From the NCBI GenBank assembly GCA_040401995.1, contig JBBANM010000014.1, positions 26,862 to 90,861 on the forward strand: DNA of 64,000 nt, in the 5' to 3' direction. Numbering within the stretch: the stretch's first letter is position 1; each line of letters starts with the position of its first letter. Position numbers and translations under genes: made by a program. The stretch is from Haliscomenobacter sp040401995. Its GTDB lineage: Bacteria > Bacteroidota > Bacteroidia > Chitinophagales > Saprospiraceae. The notes under the pieces were generated by a model, which was not told the origin of the DNA, searched no databases, and saw only the letters and a program-made list of their open reading frames with translations. Shown here piece by piece: positions 54,401-63,954 of this stretch.

Positions 54401-55380
54401 GGGTTAGTATATACCTTGATTGGTGCAGGGCAAATTATTACTGGCGGAGTAAGGTCTTTTACCGTAATCGTTTGTGTTTGATTGTAAAAAGTTCCAGTAC
54501 AGCCGTCTCTAAGCGTCCAACGGCGGGTGAGTACCCACGATGTACCACCGCAAGTAAAAATCGAGTCCTGTTGAAAGCCTACGCTAAAGTTGCAAAAACC
54601 ATTGTTGATAATGGGCCCGCCTTTAAAAGTAGGAAATCCGGTCAACCTTGGCCGCGTATTGGGTTGATTACAAGATAAAGTAGTGTCTCTAGGAAACTTG
54701 ATATCTTGGGCGGTCACTCGACGCAGTACAATTATTTGTGTGCAGCTACCCAAGTTTCCTACTGAATCACGGGCAGTCCATGTTCTAAAAATCACCGCAG
54801 CAGTATCCGAACCACAGCGTCCGGCAGTAACTTGATCCGAAAACCTAGCACGTAGATTGGGTGAACAGTTGTCGATCACTACTGGTCGTCCGATCACGCG
54901 AGCACTGGTATCCGCAGAACAAGCTAAGCTTAAACTGGTGCAGCTTATTTGAGGCGCCATTAGATCAAGTGGCTGAACATAACCCGTACAAAACAAACCC
55001 GTGGTTTGGTCTAAAATCGTAACCGTTAGCGTTTGACCGATGTATTTCCGAGCAGCAATAACCAAAGGTTGTACACCCTGGGCAACTAGATTGCCTAGTC
55101 GATCACTTACAATAATCGTTTTTCGCCCCTGGCAATCTCTAGGTGCTTGTTGAATTAAACTATCAACAATCACCAAAGCACAGTTTGCTTGTATTCCTAC
55201 CCGAATTGGGCTGTTAGGATCCGCCCCCTTACATACCAATTGACATTGTGCTGATAAGGTTTGCATACTTCCTAGAAAAAACAAGATCCACAAAACCCAT
55301 CTGTAACTGCACAGGCTCTTTTGCCTGCTTTGGGTGTTGACCGAGTCGACCGGCCATTTTGAAAACGCATTTACACTCAT
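51403..55380 (-). CDS. Large T9SS surface protein with HYR-like, dockerin and cohesin-like domains
   Basis: About 1325 residues from the Met at 55380 (signal helix YRWVLWILFFLGSMQTLSA). A long cysteine-rich region follows with repeated blocks such as CTQIIVLRRVTAQDIKFPRD and TVTDNCDPNPVF (HYR/Ig-like). A dockerin-like pair of EF-type motifs (NGVSTIDVILIQKHILG and DVDRSGAITTLDLIKLRKVV) precedes a cohesin-like module (FQQGEEFSVTFQSADIEKLQ). The end is a type A T9SS sorting domain (SFALYQNYPNPFSERTQIGF to KRMVLAA). Exported by T9SS and fixed to the surface. The stop lies at the edge of mini-element M3. Confidence 0.9.
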   Translation of the reverse strand: MSVNAFSKWPVDSVNTQSRQKSLCSYRWVLWILFFLGSMQTLSAQCQLVCKGADPNSPIRVGIQANCALVIVDSLIQQAPRDCQGRKTIIVSDRLGNLVAQGVQPLVIAARKYIGQTLTVTILDQTTGLFCTGYVQPLDLMAPQISCTSLSLACSADTSARVIGRPVVIDNCSPNLRARFSDQVTAGRCGSDTAAVIFRTWTARDSVGNLGSCTQIIVLRRVTAQDIKFPRDTTLSCNQPNTRPRLTGFPTFKGGPIINNGFCNFSVGFQQDSIFTCGGTSWVLTRRWTLRDGCTGTFYNQTQTITVKDLTPPVIICPAPIKVYTNPGQCSATVYLPKPTVTDNCDPNPVFLIEASFGGDGMGPHFYVPKGTHVIKYTAIDHCNNSTICFATLIVEDNQVPTAVCSNRKTISLPDNGIAYVLAKSFDEGSKDNCNNILYFKARRVNPGRCGGINGDDSKLIVGYQEWFDDWVAFCCNDRDSGLVQLTLRVYDKDPGDGPIDPAREQNGGDLYGHFNDCTTSISIQDQLAPRLICPDNKTIKCTDDFSNLGKFGTPIVLENCSYKLDSTSSISEKGCGRALITRSWTATDRGGMKSTCTQTIELVNDNVLVDSMITWPKDYISTLGCGAKTEPADLPIGSREPIIRQATCGATAVSREDKLFNAGYPSCYKILRTWTIIDWCNFNPNVPNSKGKFTFTQIIKVEDQEPPKLTAPKDITVAVSNNCTSATVNIPLPTATDCSNSVVISNDSKFAALKLGDASGVYPLGTTIVSYRAVDPCGNYSTVKVRVTVVDQKAPEMLCISKLSTNITMKNGAPGAWVDAKAFDAGTLDRCTPASEIKLTIRRSGGLTPVNPPTDEILSFSCDDVGLVAIELWGTDSNGNSAFCRTFVDIQDNNNICPASTVTGQIAGVIKTSMGDNLEAVKLSLQGGPTNAKITDTKGGFTFKDIQLKKDYKLVPEKNDDILNGVSTIDVILIQKHILGTGLLTSPYQLIAADVDRSGAITTLDLIKLRKVVLGYDTEFPNGNTSWRFIDASYQFPDSQDPLKVPFPESKDLKNLTTKDLQIDFIGVKVGDVNKSARANSLGGNESRSTNGEITVDADNYTFQQGEEFSVTFQSADIEKLQGYQFTLDFNSKLLQLVDFQAGELPNLNTQNFGVAKMGKGLFSTSWNSQGASVSKGSLKMFTLKFKALRASDLATALSLAEAPTPSEAYNKAGEQLQVLLQLHDSNGGKGTPKGSFALYQNYPNPFSERTQIGFTLPSAMPATISVFDLSGRLVYRNQGNYEKGYNEVEINRDMLNASGILYYQLETDSFTETKRMVLAAAIR

Positions 55381-56300
55381 GACTAAATTTTTTTGAGGTA
55401 ATTTAAAATTGCTCCTAAAGGGCATTGATACAGCATTCTCTGGGAAAGCCCAGTTCAATAATTCAAATTTGTACGGCTAAAACGCTGTTATACAATCCAT
55501 CAGGAGAGATGAGTGTTTCCTCAATAGTTCTGTTTCATTCTCTCTTTACTTGGCATTTAAAGTAGTTATGTAACGCCCATGTCCCATTCCACTTATTGAA
55601 TCAATCGTGCATCGCTTTCATTTTTCAATTACTTCGACGCATTATTAATTTCCTCAATAAAATCCAAAACCGTGCCAAAGTGAAAATTGAAATGTTAATT
55701 GAATAAAATAAAAAAATAATTGATATGAAAACCTATACTACCAGGATGGTAAAGAGGAGTAAACGGCCAATATCTGGCTGGGTTAGATGCATAAAAAAAG
55801 CCCCCCTTCAGAAATTCCGAAGAGAGGCCATCCCAAAAACCGATTTAAGTATTAAAAATTTATAGCTAGGCTAAATGCCGAACGCTGATCATACCATTAC
55901 AAGCGGATCAAAACTGAGGAATTAAAACATAGCAGCGAACCATCTTAGACCATTCGATTCGATGTTAATAATTTCAGCAGCGTAACAAAGACGATTAATA
56001 AAAAGTGTGAATTTTTCGAAAACTTGTAGCTTAATCCCGATACTTGGGGGGAAGGACAGAATTAGGCTAGATCCGCATTGTAAACCTCATTCAAGCTCTA
56101 GAAACAAAAAGGGGAAAAAAAACATTGTTTCCCAAAACTTGCTTACAAAGGTAAGGCTATCTGTTGACAATGCAATATTAACGAAAAATTATTTTTCCAA
56201 TAAATCATGAATGCTTACTCAAATCGATCAAACAAATGATTTAAGGACGCCGACAATAACTTCTATTTCTTTGGCATATAAAATGTCAGCCTGCGTCCTT
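55381..56300. other. 920-bp region without protein genes; candidate minus-strand transcript
   Basis: No credible gene. On the minus strand ATTG-N19-TACCTTTG (-7 box 56146-56153) resembles a promoter. A GC-rich imperfect hairpin followed by T7 lies at about 55797-55835, so a transcript of about 340 nt could be made. It contains only very short frames. Alternatively the region is a long promoter/5' UTR of the large surface protein. Confidence 0.35.
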
Positions 56301-56461
56301 AGAGCTTATTCAGATTTTGGATCTGAGGCGAAGGAGAGCAAATTTTATTTCAGATGAGGCAAAATTTGCAGCCGTATGTGGGCGATACAGCGAAAATTTT
56401 AACGAAGTCCGAAATAAAATTTGCCTCATGTAGACCAGAATCTTAAACCTGAACAAGCTCT
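56301..56461. mobile_element. IS-derived mini-element (MITE-like), copy M4
   Basis: 161 bp. Ends AGAGCTTATTCAG / CTGAACAAGCTCT like M1, with TTA on both flanks. The core differs from M1-M3 and carries its own inverted repeat GCAAATTTTATTTC / GAAATAAAATTTGC. No gene. Confidence 0.82.
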
Positions 56462-56477
56462 TAAATCGGTATTCTAA

Positions 56478-57407
56478 CTAACGACGTCCATAAGGGCTAC
56501 GTGGTCCTTTTTTACTTTTATTGATCCCAAAAATGAGAGAAAACTCATGCGAACCGACAGAATAACGCTGAAGATCTTGCAACGATAGATCAAAGGTGTA
56601 AAACATTCTTAGGTTCTCTGAAATTTCGGTTCCTAGCATCACTCCAACTGTTTTTATGGAGCGATAGGATAATCCGGTAATCAATTTATCCTTGAGGAAA
56701 CCAACTTTCATGTTCACGTCCATTTGAAAAGGAGCGTTTTTAATTTGGCGAACCATAATTGAAGGTTCAATACTAATAGCGCCATCAGATAGATCAAAAC
56801 GATGACCGGCCAAGAAGACATAATAGCTAAAAAAGCTTCCTTGGGTGTTGGTAACAATATTATCCAATCGGGCTTTGACCAAATTGGTAAAGGACAATCC
56901 AAAGTAAGTATTCTCCTTTACAGTGGCGAAGATCCCAAATGAAGCATCAAACGATTGATTTCCTCTTACTGCGCTTTCAATTTTTGAGTCTCCACCCTGA
57001 TAAAAAGTTTGCGCTAAAATTCCATTTCCTAATCTAACATCCTGAAATTCAGTAGAAAAACCTACTGCCAATTTCACAGTTTCGTGAATATTAAATCGAA
57101 AAGCATAATTCAGTTTCGCACGAACTCTTGTAAGTCGCGCTGCGTTTTCAGCCAATAATCCACCGCCAATACCAAAGGTTTTACCTAAAGGGCCATTGTA
57201 TTGAACCCCGAAAGTAGTAGGCGCATCTGGGAAACCTGCCCATTGGGTGCGTGCATTGAATTGAACCTGTGTTTGATCCTTAAAACCTGCAGCAGCAGGG
57301 TTAACCAAGATTGGGGTGATGTTGTAATGGGCAAAGATGGCTTCGTCTTGACCAAACAAAGCAGTACCCAAAATAAAGGCTACAGAAAAGAGTAGTAATT
57401 TTTTCAT
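56478..57407 (-). CDS. PorP/SprF-family T9SS-associated outer-membrane protein
   Basis: 309 residues, signal peptide MKKLLLFSVAFILGTALFG. Hallmarks: DEAIFAHYNITPILVNPAAAG, the GxxR region (FNARTQWAGFPDAPTTFGVQ) and a C-terminal barrel strand (SHEFSLIFGINKSKKG). Proteins of this family often stand next to a large type B-sorted adhesin and help its export or anchoring, as SprF does for SprB. Here it follows 86 bp after the 1821-residue SprB-repeat protein on the same strand, the expected pairing. Confidence 0.95.
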   Translation of the reverse strand: MKKLLLFSVAFILGTALFGQDEAIFAHYNITPILVNPAAAGFKDQTQVQFNARTQWAGFPDAPTTFGVQYNGPLGKTFGIGGGLLAENAARLTRVRAKLNYAFRFNIHETVKLAVGFSTEFQDVRLGNGILAQTFYQGGDSKIESAVRGNQSFDASFGIFATVKENTYFGLSFTNLVKARLDNIVTNTQGSFFSYYVFLAGHRFDLSDGAISIEPSIMVRQIKNAPFQMDVNMKVGFLKDKLITGLSYRSIKTVGVMLGTEISENLRMFYTFDLSLQDLQRYSVGSHEFSLIFGINKSKKGPRSPYGRR

Positions 57408-57493
57408 GGAGAAATCGGTTTATGGTTCATGGAATGTTTGCATGGGCTGGCTTTCTGACCAGCCCATGCCGGATTGAAGTTTCTCTCTACTGG

Positions 57494-60400
57494 TTAATTG
57501 CGTATCAAGGTAATAGATCCTTTTATTAGTACTCGCTGTCCACTGGTGTTGTCTTTGTATTCTAATACATAGTAGTAAGCGCCATCCGGTAAGGTTTCAC
57601 CTGATGACGAAATCCCCTTCCAATCATTGTTGTAGTTTTTTGAAACATATACCTGTTGTCCCCAACGATTGTATATTTTCACTACATTCTCTGAAAATTC
57701 CTCGATGCAATTGATCAAAAATGCCTCGTTCAAGCCATCTCCATCTGGAGAGATCACTGCACGCATATCCAAGCAAGGGTAACGGCGATCCAATACTCGA
57801 GCCATTGAAATTTCTGGTGCTGCTTTACATCCCTTTGCATCGGTCACTGCTACTACGTAATCACCAGGGCAAAGATTGATAGCAATCGAATCTGCTGTTT
57901 TTACCGGTGCGTTCCAGCGGAAAGTATAAGGCTTGTTACCACCTTTTACCAAAGCTCTGGCGCGACCATTACAATTTTCAGTAGCATTGATCGTCTCAAT
58001 TGTTACTTGGATGGGTGCTGGGTCTTTTACGCTAAAAGTACCTGAAGTGCTACAATTGTTGCGGTCAGTAACAGTGACAGTATAACTCCCTTGTGAAAGA
58101 AATGAAATCCGGGGATTGGTGGATTGGTTACTCCAACGGTAGGTGTAGATTGACCCTTGTATTCCCCCTCCAACATTCGCTACAATTTCAGCATCGCGGC
58201 TGCCTTGACAAGATGGGTTTGAAATAAATGCATCTAGAATCAACCCCGGCGGCATTGACAACACCACTTCTTTTTCAATTGCACATCCCAAACCATCGGT
58301 TACCCGAATTTTGTATTTTCCGCCACGTGCATTCTGAATGGTTTGATTGCTCGCGATAAGTGTATCGTTGCGCAACCATTCGTAGGTATAATTTGAACCG
58401 CCTCCATTAATAGCGTTTATTTTAGCTGAAGCGTCACGGCCGTTCGGACAACTTACGGCAAAGCCATTAAAGTTGGACAATACGTCAATAGTAGCGCTAA
58501 GATTCGAAGTAGTTCCAACCGTAAATAGTCGCTCCAAAGTATTACCTGATTTTTCCTTTACTATGCTCCGGTAAACACCTGCCGGTACATTACCTAAGTC
58601 TTTTACCCGAGCAACGGTATCACCCCTGGCATTCAACCAAGAATATTTAAATGGTGCATCACCGCCCGCAACTTGAAGTTGTACGCCACCAGTAGATTCA
58701 GAAGGGCAATTGGCATTTTTTACCAACCCTTTTACACCAAAAGTATTGACAACGATACCATCAAATGATTTCCGACAGCCATTGCCATCGATCACTGTTG
58801 GTATAAAAGTTCCTTCACAAAGATTGATGATTTGACTGCCGCTATTGGGTGAGTTCCAACTTACAGTATAAGAAGGTAGACCTCCAGCAATATTAATGGC
58901 GATACTACCTGTACATCCAGGATCTTCGCTATCATGGCGAACTGTATATCCACTTACTGATAAAGGAACAGGCTGGCTGATGACAACATTGCCATCAAAG
59001 GTAGAATTAACAGCATCCGTCACCCGGTAAGTAAACGATCCTGAACGCAGATTTTTTCTTTCAACAACACCGGTTGTAGAATTAATAGCTGGTGAATTAT
59101 CACCAAAAGTGACTACAAATGGAGCCACCCCGCCATTGATCTGCAAACGCATCAAGCCTGAAGCATCGCCATTACACTTTACATCGGTAATTTCTGAGCC
59201 AATTGATAAAGGCGGCGCCTTGAATTCAACTTTAGCACATGCTGAACTGGTACAACCTTTTTGATCGGTTACGGTAACACAATAATCACCTGTACCAATA
59301 TTGCCTAGACTAGAGGTGGTGGCATTGTTGCTCCATTTATAGCTATAAGCGGGATCGCCGCCTGTTACGGATAAGCTTATGCCGCCATTGGTTCCATTTT
59401 GCCCAGAAGTAACTTGGGTGGTCGTAGCAGTTACAACAATCTGGGTCAATTGATTAACCTGGAAATTACCAGAAACCGTAGTCCCTTTACCATCAGTTAC
59501 CGTTACTGTGAATGCGCCAGCAGCAAGGTTGCTCAAGTTCTGAGTTGTGGCATTGTTGCTCCACTTGAAGGTATAAGGCGTTTGACCACCTACTACATTT
59601 AGGGTAATGCTACCATTGGTTTGATTATAACAAGCATCATTTACGGAGATGCTGCCAAATTTCAATTTTTGACTAAGGGTTGCACAACCCGTTACTGTAC
59701 AACTATTTACATCGGTAACAGTTACACAATAATCTCCGGGAACATTTAATTGGCCAATGTCTTCTGTAGTTGCTGTATAGTTATTTGGACCGGTCCATTT
59801 ATAAGTATACGGAGCTGTTCCGCTTGTTACTGAGATATTGACAGCGCCATCGTTACCATTATTGATAAAAACCGGGTCAATGGAAACAATACGAACGGCA
59901 GTTTCAGAACCTACTACAGCTGACCCCGTCGTCGTACACGATTTGGAATCTGTAATAGTATAGCTGTAAGTGCCAGGAGCTAAATTACTCTGAACATTGG
60001 TTGTTACTGAATTTGTGTTGCTCCATTTTACGGCATAGGGAGAAGAGCCTCCAGAGATATTTAAAGTAATAGAACCCGAAGAAGCTCCCGTACAACGGGC
60101 ATTTTGGGTAACTGCACTTGCGGTGATTGCGGTAGCTTGCCCAACAGTAAGCGGGCTTCCAGTAAGTCTACAACCGTTGGCATCGGCAATGGTTACTGTG
60201 TAAGTTCCTGGCGCCACATTGGTTGGATTGGCTACAGCAGCTAATCCACCGTTCCAGGAATAGGCCAACGCTCCTGTTCCACCAGTTGCAGTTATAGCAA
60301 TGGAGCCTGAGTTTTGTCCAAAACAAGCCGCATCAGTTTTGGTGCTGTTGGTAATCGAAATAGCAGCAGCTGGTTGAGTAACGTTATAGGTAGCTGTTGT

Positions 60401-62959
60401 AGTCAAAGAGGTACCGGAATCAGTAACCGTTACGGTATAAGCCCCTGCTGGTAAATTGGTCAGATCCTGCGTAGTTGCTGTATTACTCCATTTATAAGTA
60501 TAGTTACCTGATCCCGTACTTACAGTGATATCAATTCCTCCTTTGCTCTCGCCAAAACAGGTATTGTTGGTAATGACTGGTGGACTAGCAATTGTAGGTG
60601 CTATTCCGCCAGAAGTCCCAACAGTTACAGTACCTGGCAACAATTGAAATGCGGTAAGGGCAACGGTTGTATTATTCCTGTTGACCGTAAATTCTCTTGT
60701 TTTTGTAGCGTCAAACCTTACTTGTGAACTTCCAGTTGTTCCTTTTATGGTAAAACACACCTGAAAAACAACAGTGTTATCGGCAAGCGTGATGCCTTGC
60801 ACCGTATTGTCCAACCAAGAAAGTTTGATGGTTCCATTCGCATTAGCGCCTACGCCCGGCAATCCGAATGAGCTTTCTGACAATCCGGTCAGTCCAAAAG
60901 AGCCAATCGATTTGTATTGCAAAAAAGCTGGATCAAATGCCAAGTTGAATTCCATCCCCACGATGGCTTTGAAATTCTGCGTTGTTACATTCAAACATAC
61001 ATCCGTATTGGTTTGGCCACTTGCATCCGCAACTTTGAGTGTAAAATCAGTAGTATTGGTAGGCTGGTTAACAGTTACTGAACCATTGGTAGGTAAAACG
61101 GTTACACTGGCATTACTAGCGTTGGTAGCATTTAAACCTACGCCGCTAAACCTAACCGGAAAATTCCCTGCTTTTAGTCCAGTAAAGCAAACTTCAAAAA
61201 TAGAAGTATTATCGGTAACTGTTACCCCAGTGGCATTGCTCCATCCCAATCTGACGGCGTCTGTGCGGGTATTACCTGAAGCGCCTGGGAGGGTGAATGA
61301 ACCCTGAGCAAGACCGGTAAGATTCAAAGTTTGTACCCGCTTAAACTGTAGAGCAGTAGAGTCAAAAGTCATGGTTAAATTCAAAGCTTTCAAATTGGTA
61401 AAGCTTGAAGTAGTAACTTTCACACAAGACTCTTGATTCAGGGTAGTCGTTTCATTGCTAGCTGTTACATTAACACTTGCAGCTGAAGAACCTGTTATTG
61501 TAATTGCGCCTCCTGCTCCCATAAAAGGAATGGACTTAAGATCAGCGTCAATAATTTCGGTTGTCGTCGTGCCAAAAGTAATATTGGTGGTTCCAGCTCC
61601 GCCGATGGCGGTAAAACAAATTTCAAAAAGGGATGTCCCATCTGCCAGGGTTTTGCTTGCTGCATCGGGATCATTCCAAGAAAGTTTAATTTCATTCGCT
61701 GGATTGGTTCCTCCTGGTACCCGTAGCGATGCATCGGTTAAACCTGACAGTCCGTAAGTTCCAACCGACTTAAAACGCAGTTTGGTTGCATCAAAAGTGA
61801 GGATGAATTCAACACCGCTGATTTTGGTAAAATTGGTTGTTTTCAATTTTACACAAACATCTTGACCGCTAACTACCGTTGCATTATCAATGGTAATTTT
61901 AAAGCCGGTGTTTCCGCCTGTACTTCCTGAACCCACTGTAACGGTGCCATTCTGACCCGTTACGCCGGGTTTGGCCGTATTTTTATCTAAAGCCTCTGCG
62001 CCAGGCGCAAAGGTGATATTGGTAGTCGCATTCGCTACTTTTGCTTTGAAGCATATTTCAAAAATTGCCGTGCCATTGGTCACAGTAATTCCTGAAGCGG
62101 ATGAAGAGCTCCATAACATCCTAACCGCCCCAGTTGGGTTTGAACCAACCCCAGGTAAGGTGAAAGAACTTGCAGCGAGCCCGGATAGATTGAGATTGGT
62201 CACCCGCACAAAATCCATGGTGTTGGCGTCGTAGCGCAAAGTAAAGTCCAAACCAATTAGGCTTGTAAAATTGGTGACCGTTACTTTTGCACAGAATTCA
62301 ACGCCGTTGGTAGTTTGAATATCTTGAACGGCAACGGTAACTGGTGTTAAATTTCCAGGTCCAGTGGTGCCACCAGCTCCAATGGTAACTTTACCCGGTG
62401 TAGAGGTAAAGGGAACAGTAGCTTCGGTGGTTGGGCCTGTTTTTTGAATAATCTCGCCGTCAGTAAATGTAAGATTGTCTGTTGCGTCTGCATTGACCGC
62501 TGTAAAGCAAATATCAAATAGAGCGGTACCAGCAGGAAGTGTAGTTGCGGTAAGACTTGCTTCAGTCCAGGAAACAGTTATTTTCCCGTTGACGATACCA
62601 AAACTAGAAGCATTCAGACCAGCTAGGTTAAAGTTCTTAACCTCCTTAAACGTCAACTTAGAGGGATTATAATTCACTGCGAACTGCATCCCGATAAGGT
62701 TGGTAAAATTAGTGACTTTGACTTGAACACAAAAATCAGCTCCTTTTTGAGAAGTCACATTGGCTATTTCAGCCAAAAAATCCATTGCCGCTGCCGGATT
62801 ATTTGGATTACTGACTTCAATGGAGAGATTTTTGGCAATGATTGCCTTCGAAAGATTTGGGCCTTCAAATGAAGGCGCTGCTACTAGGCTGATGGAAAAA
62901 ATCCATAGCATTGGGTATAAAGCCAGCCAGGGTAGCAGGCGTGTAACCTTGTGATTCAT
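57494..62959 (-). CDS. Giant adhesin-like surface protein: cohesin-like modules, SprB repeats, T9SS type B tail
   Basis: 1821 residues from the Met at 62959; the TTG at 62986 adds nine residues. Signal helix LLPWLALYPMLWIFSISLVA. Five cohesin-like modules of about 145 residues follow (each with CVxVxTxNFTxLxGxxF, xLxFKxV, ASSFGL and TALFxICF). About 12 SprB-type repeats come next (GGxxPYTYKWSN and GxYxVTVTDxxGC). The end is a gliding-motility-associated/type B sorting domain (VISPDGDGLNEAFLI to LIKGSITLIRN). Secreted by T9SS and surface-bound; SprB-like adhesins serve gliding or attachment. Starts 33 bp after a cohesin-like protein gene. Confidence 0.93.
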   Translation of the reverse strand: MNHKVTRLLPWLALYPMLWIFSISLVAAPSFEGPNLSKAIIAKNLSIEVSNPNNPAAAMDFLAEIANVTSQKGADFCVQVKVTNFTNLIGMQFAVNYNPSKLTFKEVKNFNLAGLNASSFGIVNGKITVSWTEASLTATTLPAGTALFDICFTAVNADATDNLTFTDGEIIQKTGPTTEATVPFTSTPGKVTIGAGGTTGPGNLTPVTVAVQDIQTTNGVEFCAKVTVTNFTSLIGLDFTLRYDANTMDFVRVTNLNLSGLAASSFTLPGVGSNPTGAVRMLWSSSSASGITVTNGTAIFEICFKAKVANATTNITFAPGAEALDKNTAKPGVTGQNGTVTVGSGSTGGNTGFKITIDNATVVSGQDVCVKLKTTNFTKISGVEFILTFDATKLRFKSVGTYGLSGLTDASLRVPGGTNPANEIKLSWNDPDAASKTLADGTSLFEICFTAIGGAGTTNITFGTTTTEIIDADLKSIPFMGAGGAITITGSSAASVNVTASNETTTLNQESCVKVTTSSFTNLKALNLTMTFDSTALQFKRVQTLNLTGLAQGSFTLPGASGNTRTDAVRLGWSNATGVTVTDNTSIFEVCFTGLKAGNFPVRFSGVGLNATNASNASVTVLPTNGSVTVNQPTNTTDFTLKVADASGQTNTDVCLNVTTQNFKAIVGMEFNLAFDPAFLQYKSIGSFGLTGLSESSFGLPGVGANANGTIKLSWLDNTVQGITLADNTVVFQVCFTIKGTTGSSQVRFDATKTREFTVNRNNTTVALTAFQLLPGTVTVGTSGGIAPTIASPPVITNNTCFGESKGGIDITVSTGSGNYTYKWSNTATTQDLTNLPAGAYTVTVTDSGTSLTTTATYNVTQPAAAISITNSTKTDAACFGQNSGSIAITATGGTGALAYSWNGGLAAVANPTNVAPGTYTVTIADANGCRLTGSPLTVGQATAITASAVTQNARCTGASSGSITLNISGGSSPYAVKWSNTNSVTTNVQSNLAPGTYSYTITDSKSCTTTGSAVVGSETAVRIVSIDPVFINNGNDGAVNISVTSGTAPYTYKWTGPNNYTATTEDIGQLNVPGDYCVTVTDVNSCTVTGCATLSQKLKFGSISVNDACYNQTNGSITLNVVGGQTPYTFKWSNNATTQNLSNLAAGAFTVTVTDGKGTTVSGNFQVNQLTQIVVTATTTQVTSGQNGTNGGISLSVTGGDPAYSYKWSNNATTSSLGNIGTGDYCVTVTDQKGCTSSACAKVEFKAPPLSIGSEITDVKCNGDASGLMRLQINGGVAPFVVTFGDNSPAINSTTGVVERKNLRSGSFTYRVTDAVNSTFDGNVVISQPVPLSVSGYTVRHDSEDPGCTGSIAINIAGGLPSYTVSWNSPNSGSQIINLCEGTFIPTVIDGNGCRKSFDGIVVNTFGVKGLVKNANCPSESTGGVQLQVAGGDAPFKYSWLNARGDTVARVKDLGNVPAGVYRSIVKEKSGNTLERLFTVGTTSNLSATIDVLSNFNGFAVSCPNGRDASAKINAINGGGSNYTYEWLRNDTLIASNQTIQNARGGKYKIRVTDGLGCAIEKEVVLSMPPGLILDAFISNPSCQGSRDAEIVANVGGGIQGSIYTYRWSNQSTNPRISFLSQGSYTVTVTDRNNCSTSGTFSVKDPAPIQVTIETINATENCNGRARALVKGGNKPYTFRWNAPVKTADSIAINLCPGDYVVAVTDAKGCKAAPEISMARVLDRRYPCLDMRAVISPDGDGLNEAFLINCIEEFSENVVKIYNRWGQQVYVSKNYNNDWKGISSSGETLPDGAYYYVLEYKDNTSGQRVLIKGSITLIRN

Positions 62960-62992
62960 TTTTCTCGGATTTGGGATAATTTGCAAAAAAAA

Positions 62993-63793
62993 TTAAGGCG
63001 CCTGCAAGAGTACTTGTTGTAGAGAATAACTGGTTGAGTTTCGCAAATGGATCAAATAAGCTCCTGTAGCAGGAAACAAATCCCGTGCCAAAGAAAGCAA
63101 TTGCTTTCCTGCAGAGAAATACTGTTGCTGCTGATGAACCAATTTTCCAGTGACATCTGAAACTTCGATGTCTACCCTTCCCGCTTCTTTGATGGAGAAA
63201 TCTAAATTCACCGACTCTCGGAAAGGATTAGGATAGGCCTTAGTAATCGCTAAACGCTCTGGTTCATTTGAAACGACGCTGGTCGTTCCGGCAGTGTTTT
63301 TTACCGTAATCTGACCATCAACATATTGAGATCTGATCGGCATGTTCGTCGTATCAGAAATCTCTTTAGCGGTAGGAAAGTCCGTAAAATTCAAGGCTGA
63401 TGCAGAATTGGGAAGTCCAACTACATTAAAACGAACAGAAAAAAGCGTAGCGCTGTCCGGTAAGTTAATCCCACGGATGGCTTCATTGTACCAGGCAAAT
63501 GGCAAAAGTCCCTTCTTGGTTACTTTCAAATCGAAATGATCTTCCAATCTAAGCGCAATACCAAAGTTGGATACTGATTCGAAACGAACGACAGCAGTGT
63601 CCCAAGCTAAAGTAAACTGAGTGCCTAAGATTTGTTTGAAACCAACAACCCGAATGTTTGCAGTATAAGTGCGCGTACCATAGTTGATAGATTGCTTCGG
63701 AGCAACAACAACTACTTTTTGCTGGGCAGCTGCATAAGAAAGGCAAAAAAATAGCAGAGCCCCTGAAAGGAATGCCTTACGTAAATTTTTCAT
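62993..63793 (-). CDS. Secreted cohesin-like protein with T9SS type A tail
   Basis: 266 residues. Signal peptide FLSGALLFFCLSYAAA, one cohesin-like module (about 25-170, YTANIRVVGFKQILGTQFTL, VVRFESVSNFG, SATLFSVRFNVVG) that resembles the five in the neighbouring giant protein, then a type A sorting domain (ITKAYPNPFRESVNLDFSIK to GAYLIHLRN). Starts after a strong terminator and leads into the giant gene (33-bp gap), so the pair is likely one operon with the PorP/SprF gene. Confidence 0.93.
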   Translation of the reverse strand: MKNLRKAFLSGALLFFCLSYAAAQQKVVVVAPKQSINYGTRTYTANIRVVGFKQILGTQFTLAWDTAVVRFESVSNFGIALRLEDHFDLKVTKKGLLPFAWYNEAIRGINLPDSATLFSVRFNVVGLPNSASALNFTDFPTAKEISDTTNMPIRSQYVDGQITVKNTAGTTSVVSNEPERLAITKAYPNPFRESVNLDFSIKEAGRVDIEVSDVTGKLVHQQQQYFSAGKQLLSLARDLFPATGAYLIHLRNSTSYSLQQVLLQAP

Positions 63794-63885
63794 ACCATGG
63801 GATTATAAAACGGTTCTAAAAGAGAAACCTTATTCTGTCACGAAGGTAATAAAAATTGTAAAAAGAATCTGTAAATAACAAGAAG

Positions 63886-63930
63886 AAAAAAAATAGGAGT
63901 ACCCACCATTACGGTGGATACTCCCATTTA
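63886..63930 (-). terminator. Strong terminator of the partial gene at the right edge
   Basis: GGAGTACCCACC / GGTGGATACTCC arms (one mismatch), followed on the minus strand by eight T, 25 bp after the partial gene's stop. Confidence 0.93.
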
Positions 63931-63954
63931 TTGCTCTATGGCTTCATCAGTTGA

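Noticed and set aside
56007..56210. 67-codon + strand frame
   Set aside because: No protein-like pattern; lies opposite the candidate minus-strand transcript.
60774..62234. Three long + strand frames opposite the giant surface protein
   Set aside because: Antisense shadows of Thr/Val/Gly-rich repeats; translations are Val/Leu/Ser-rich and lack domain features.
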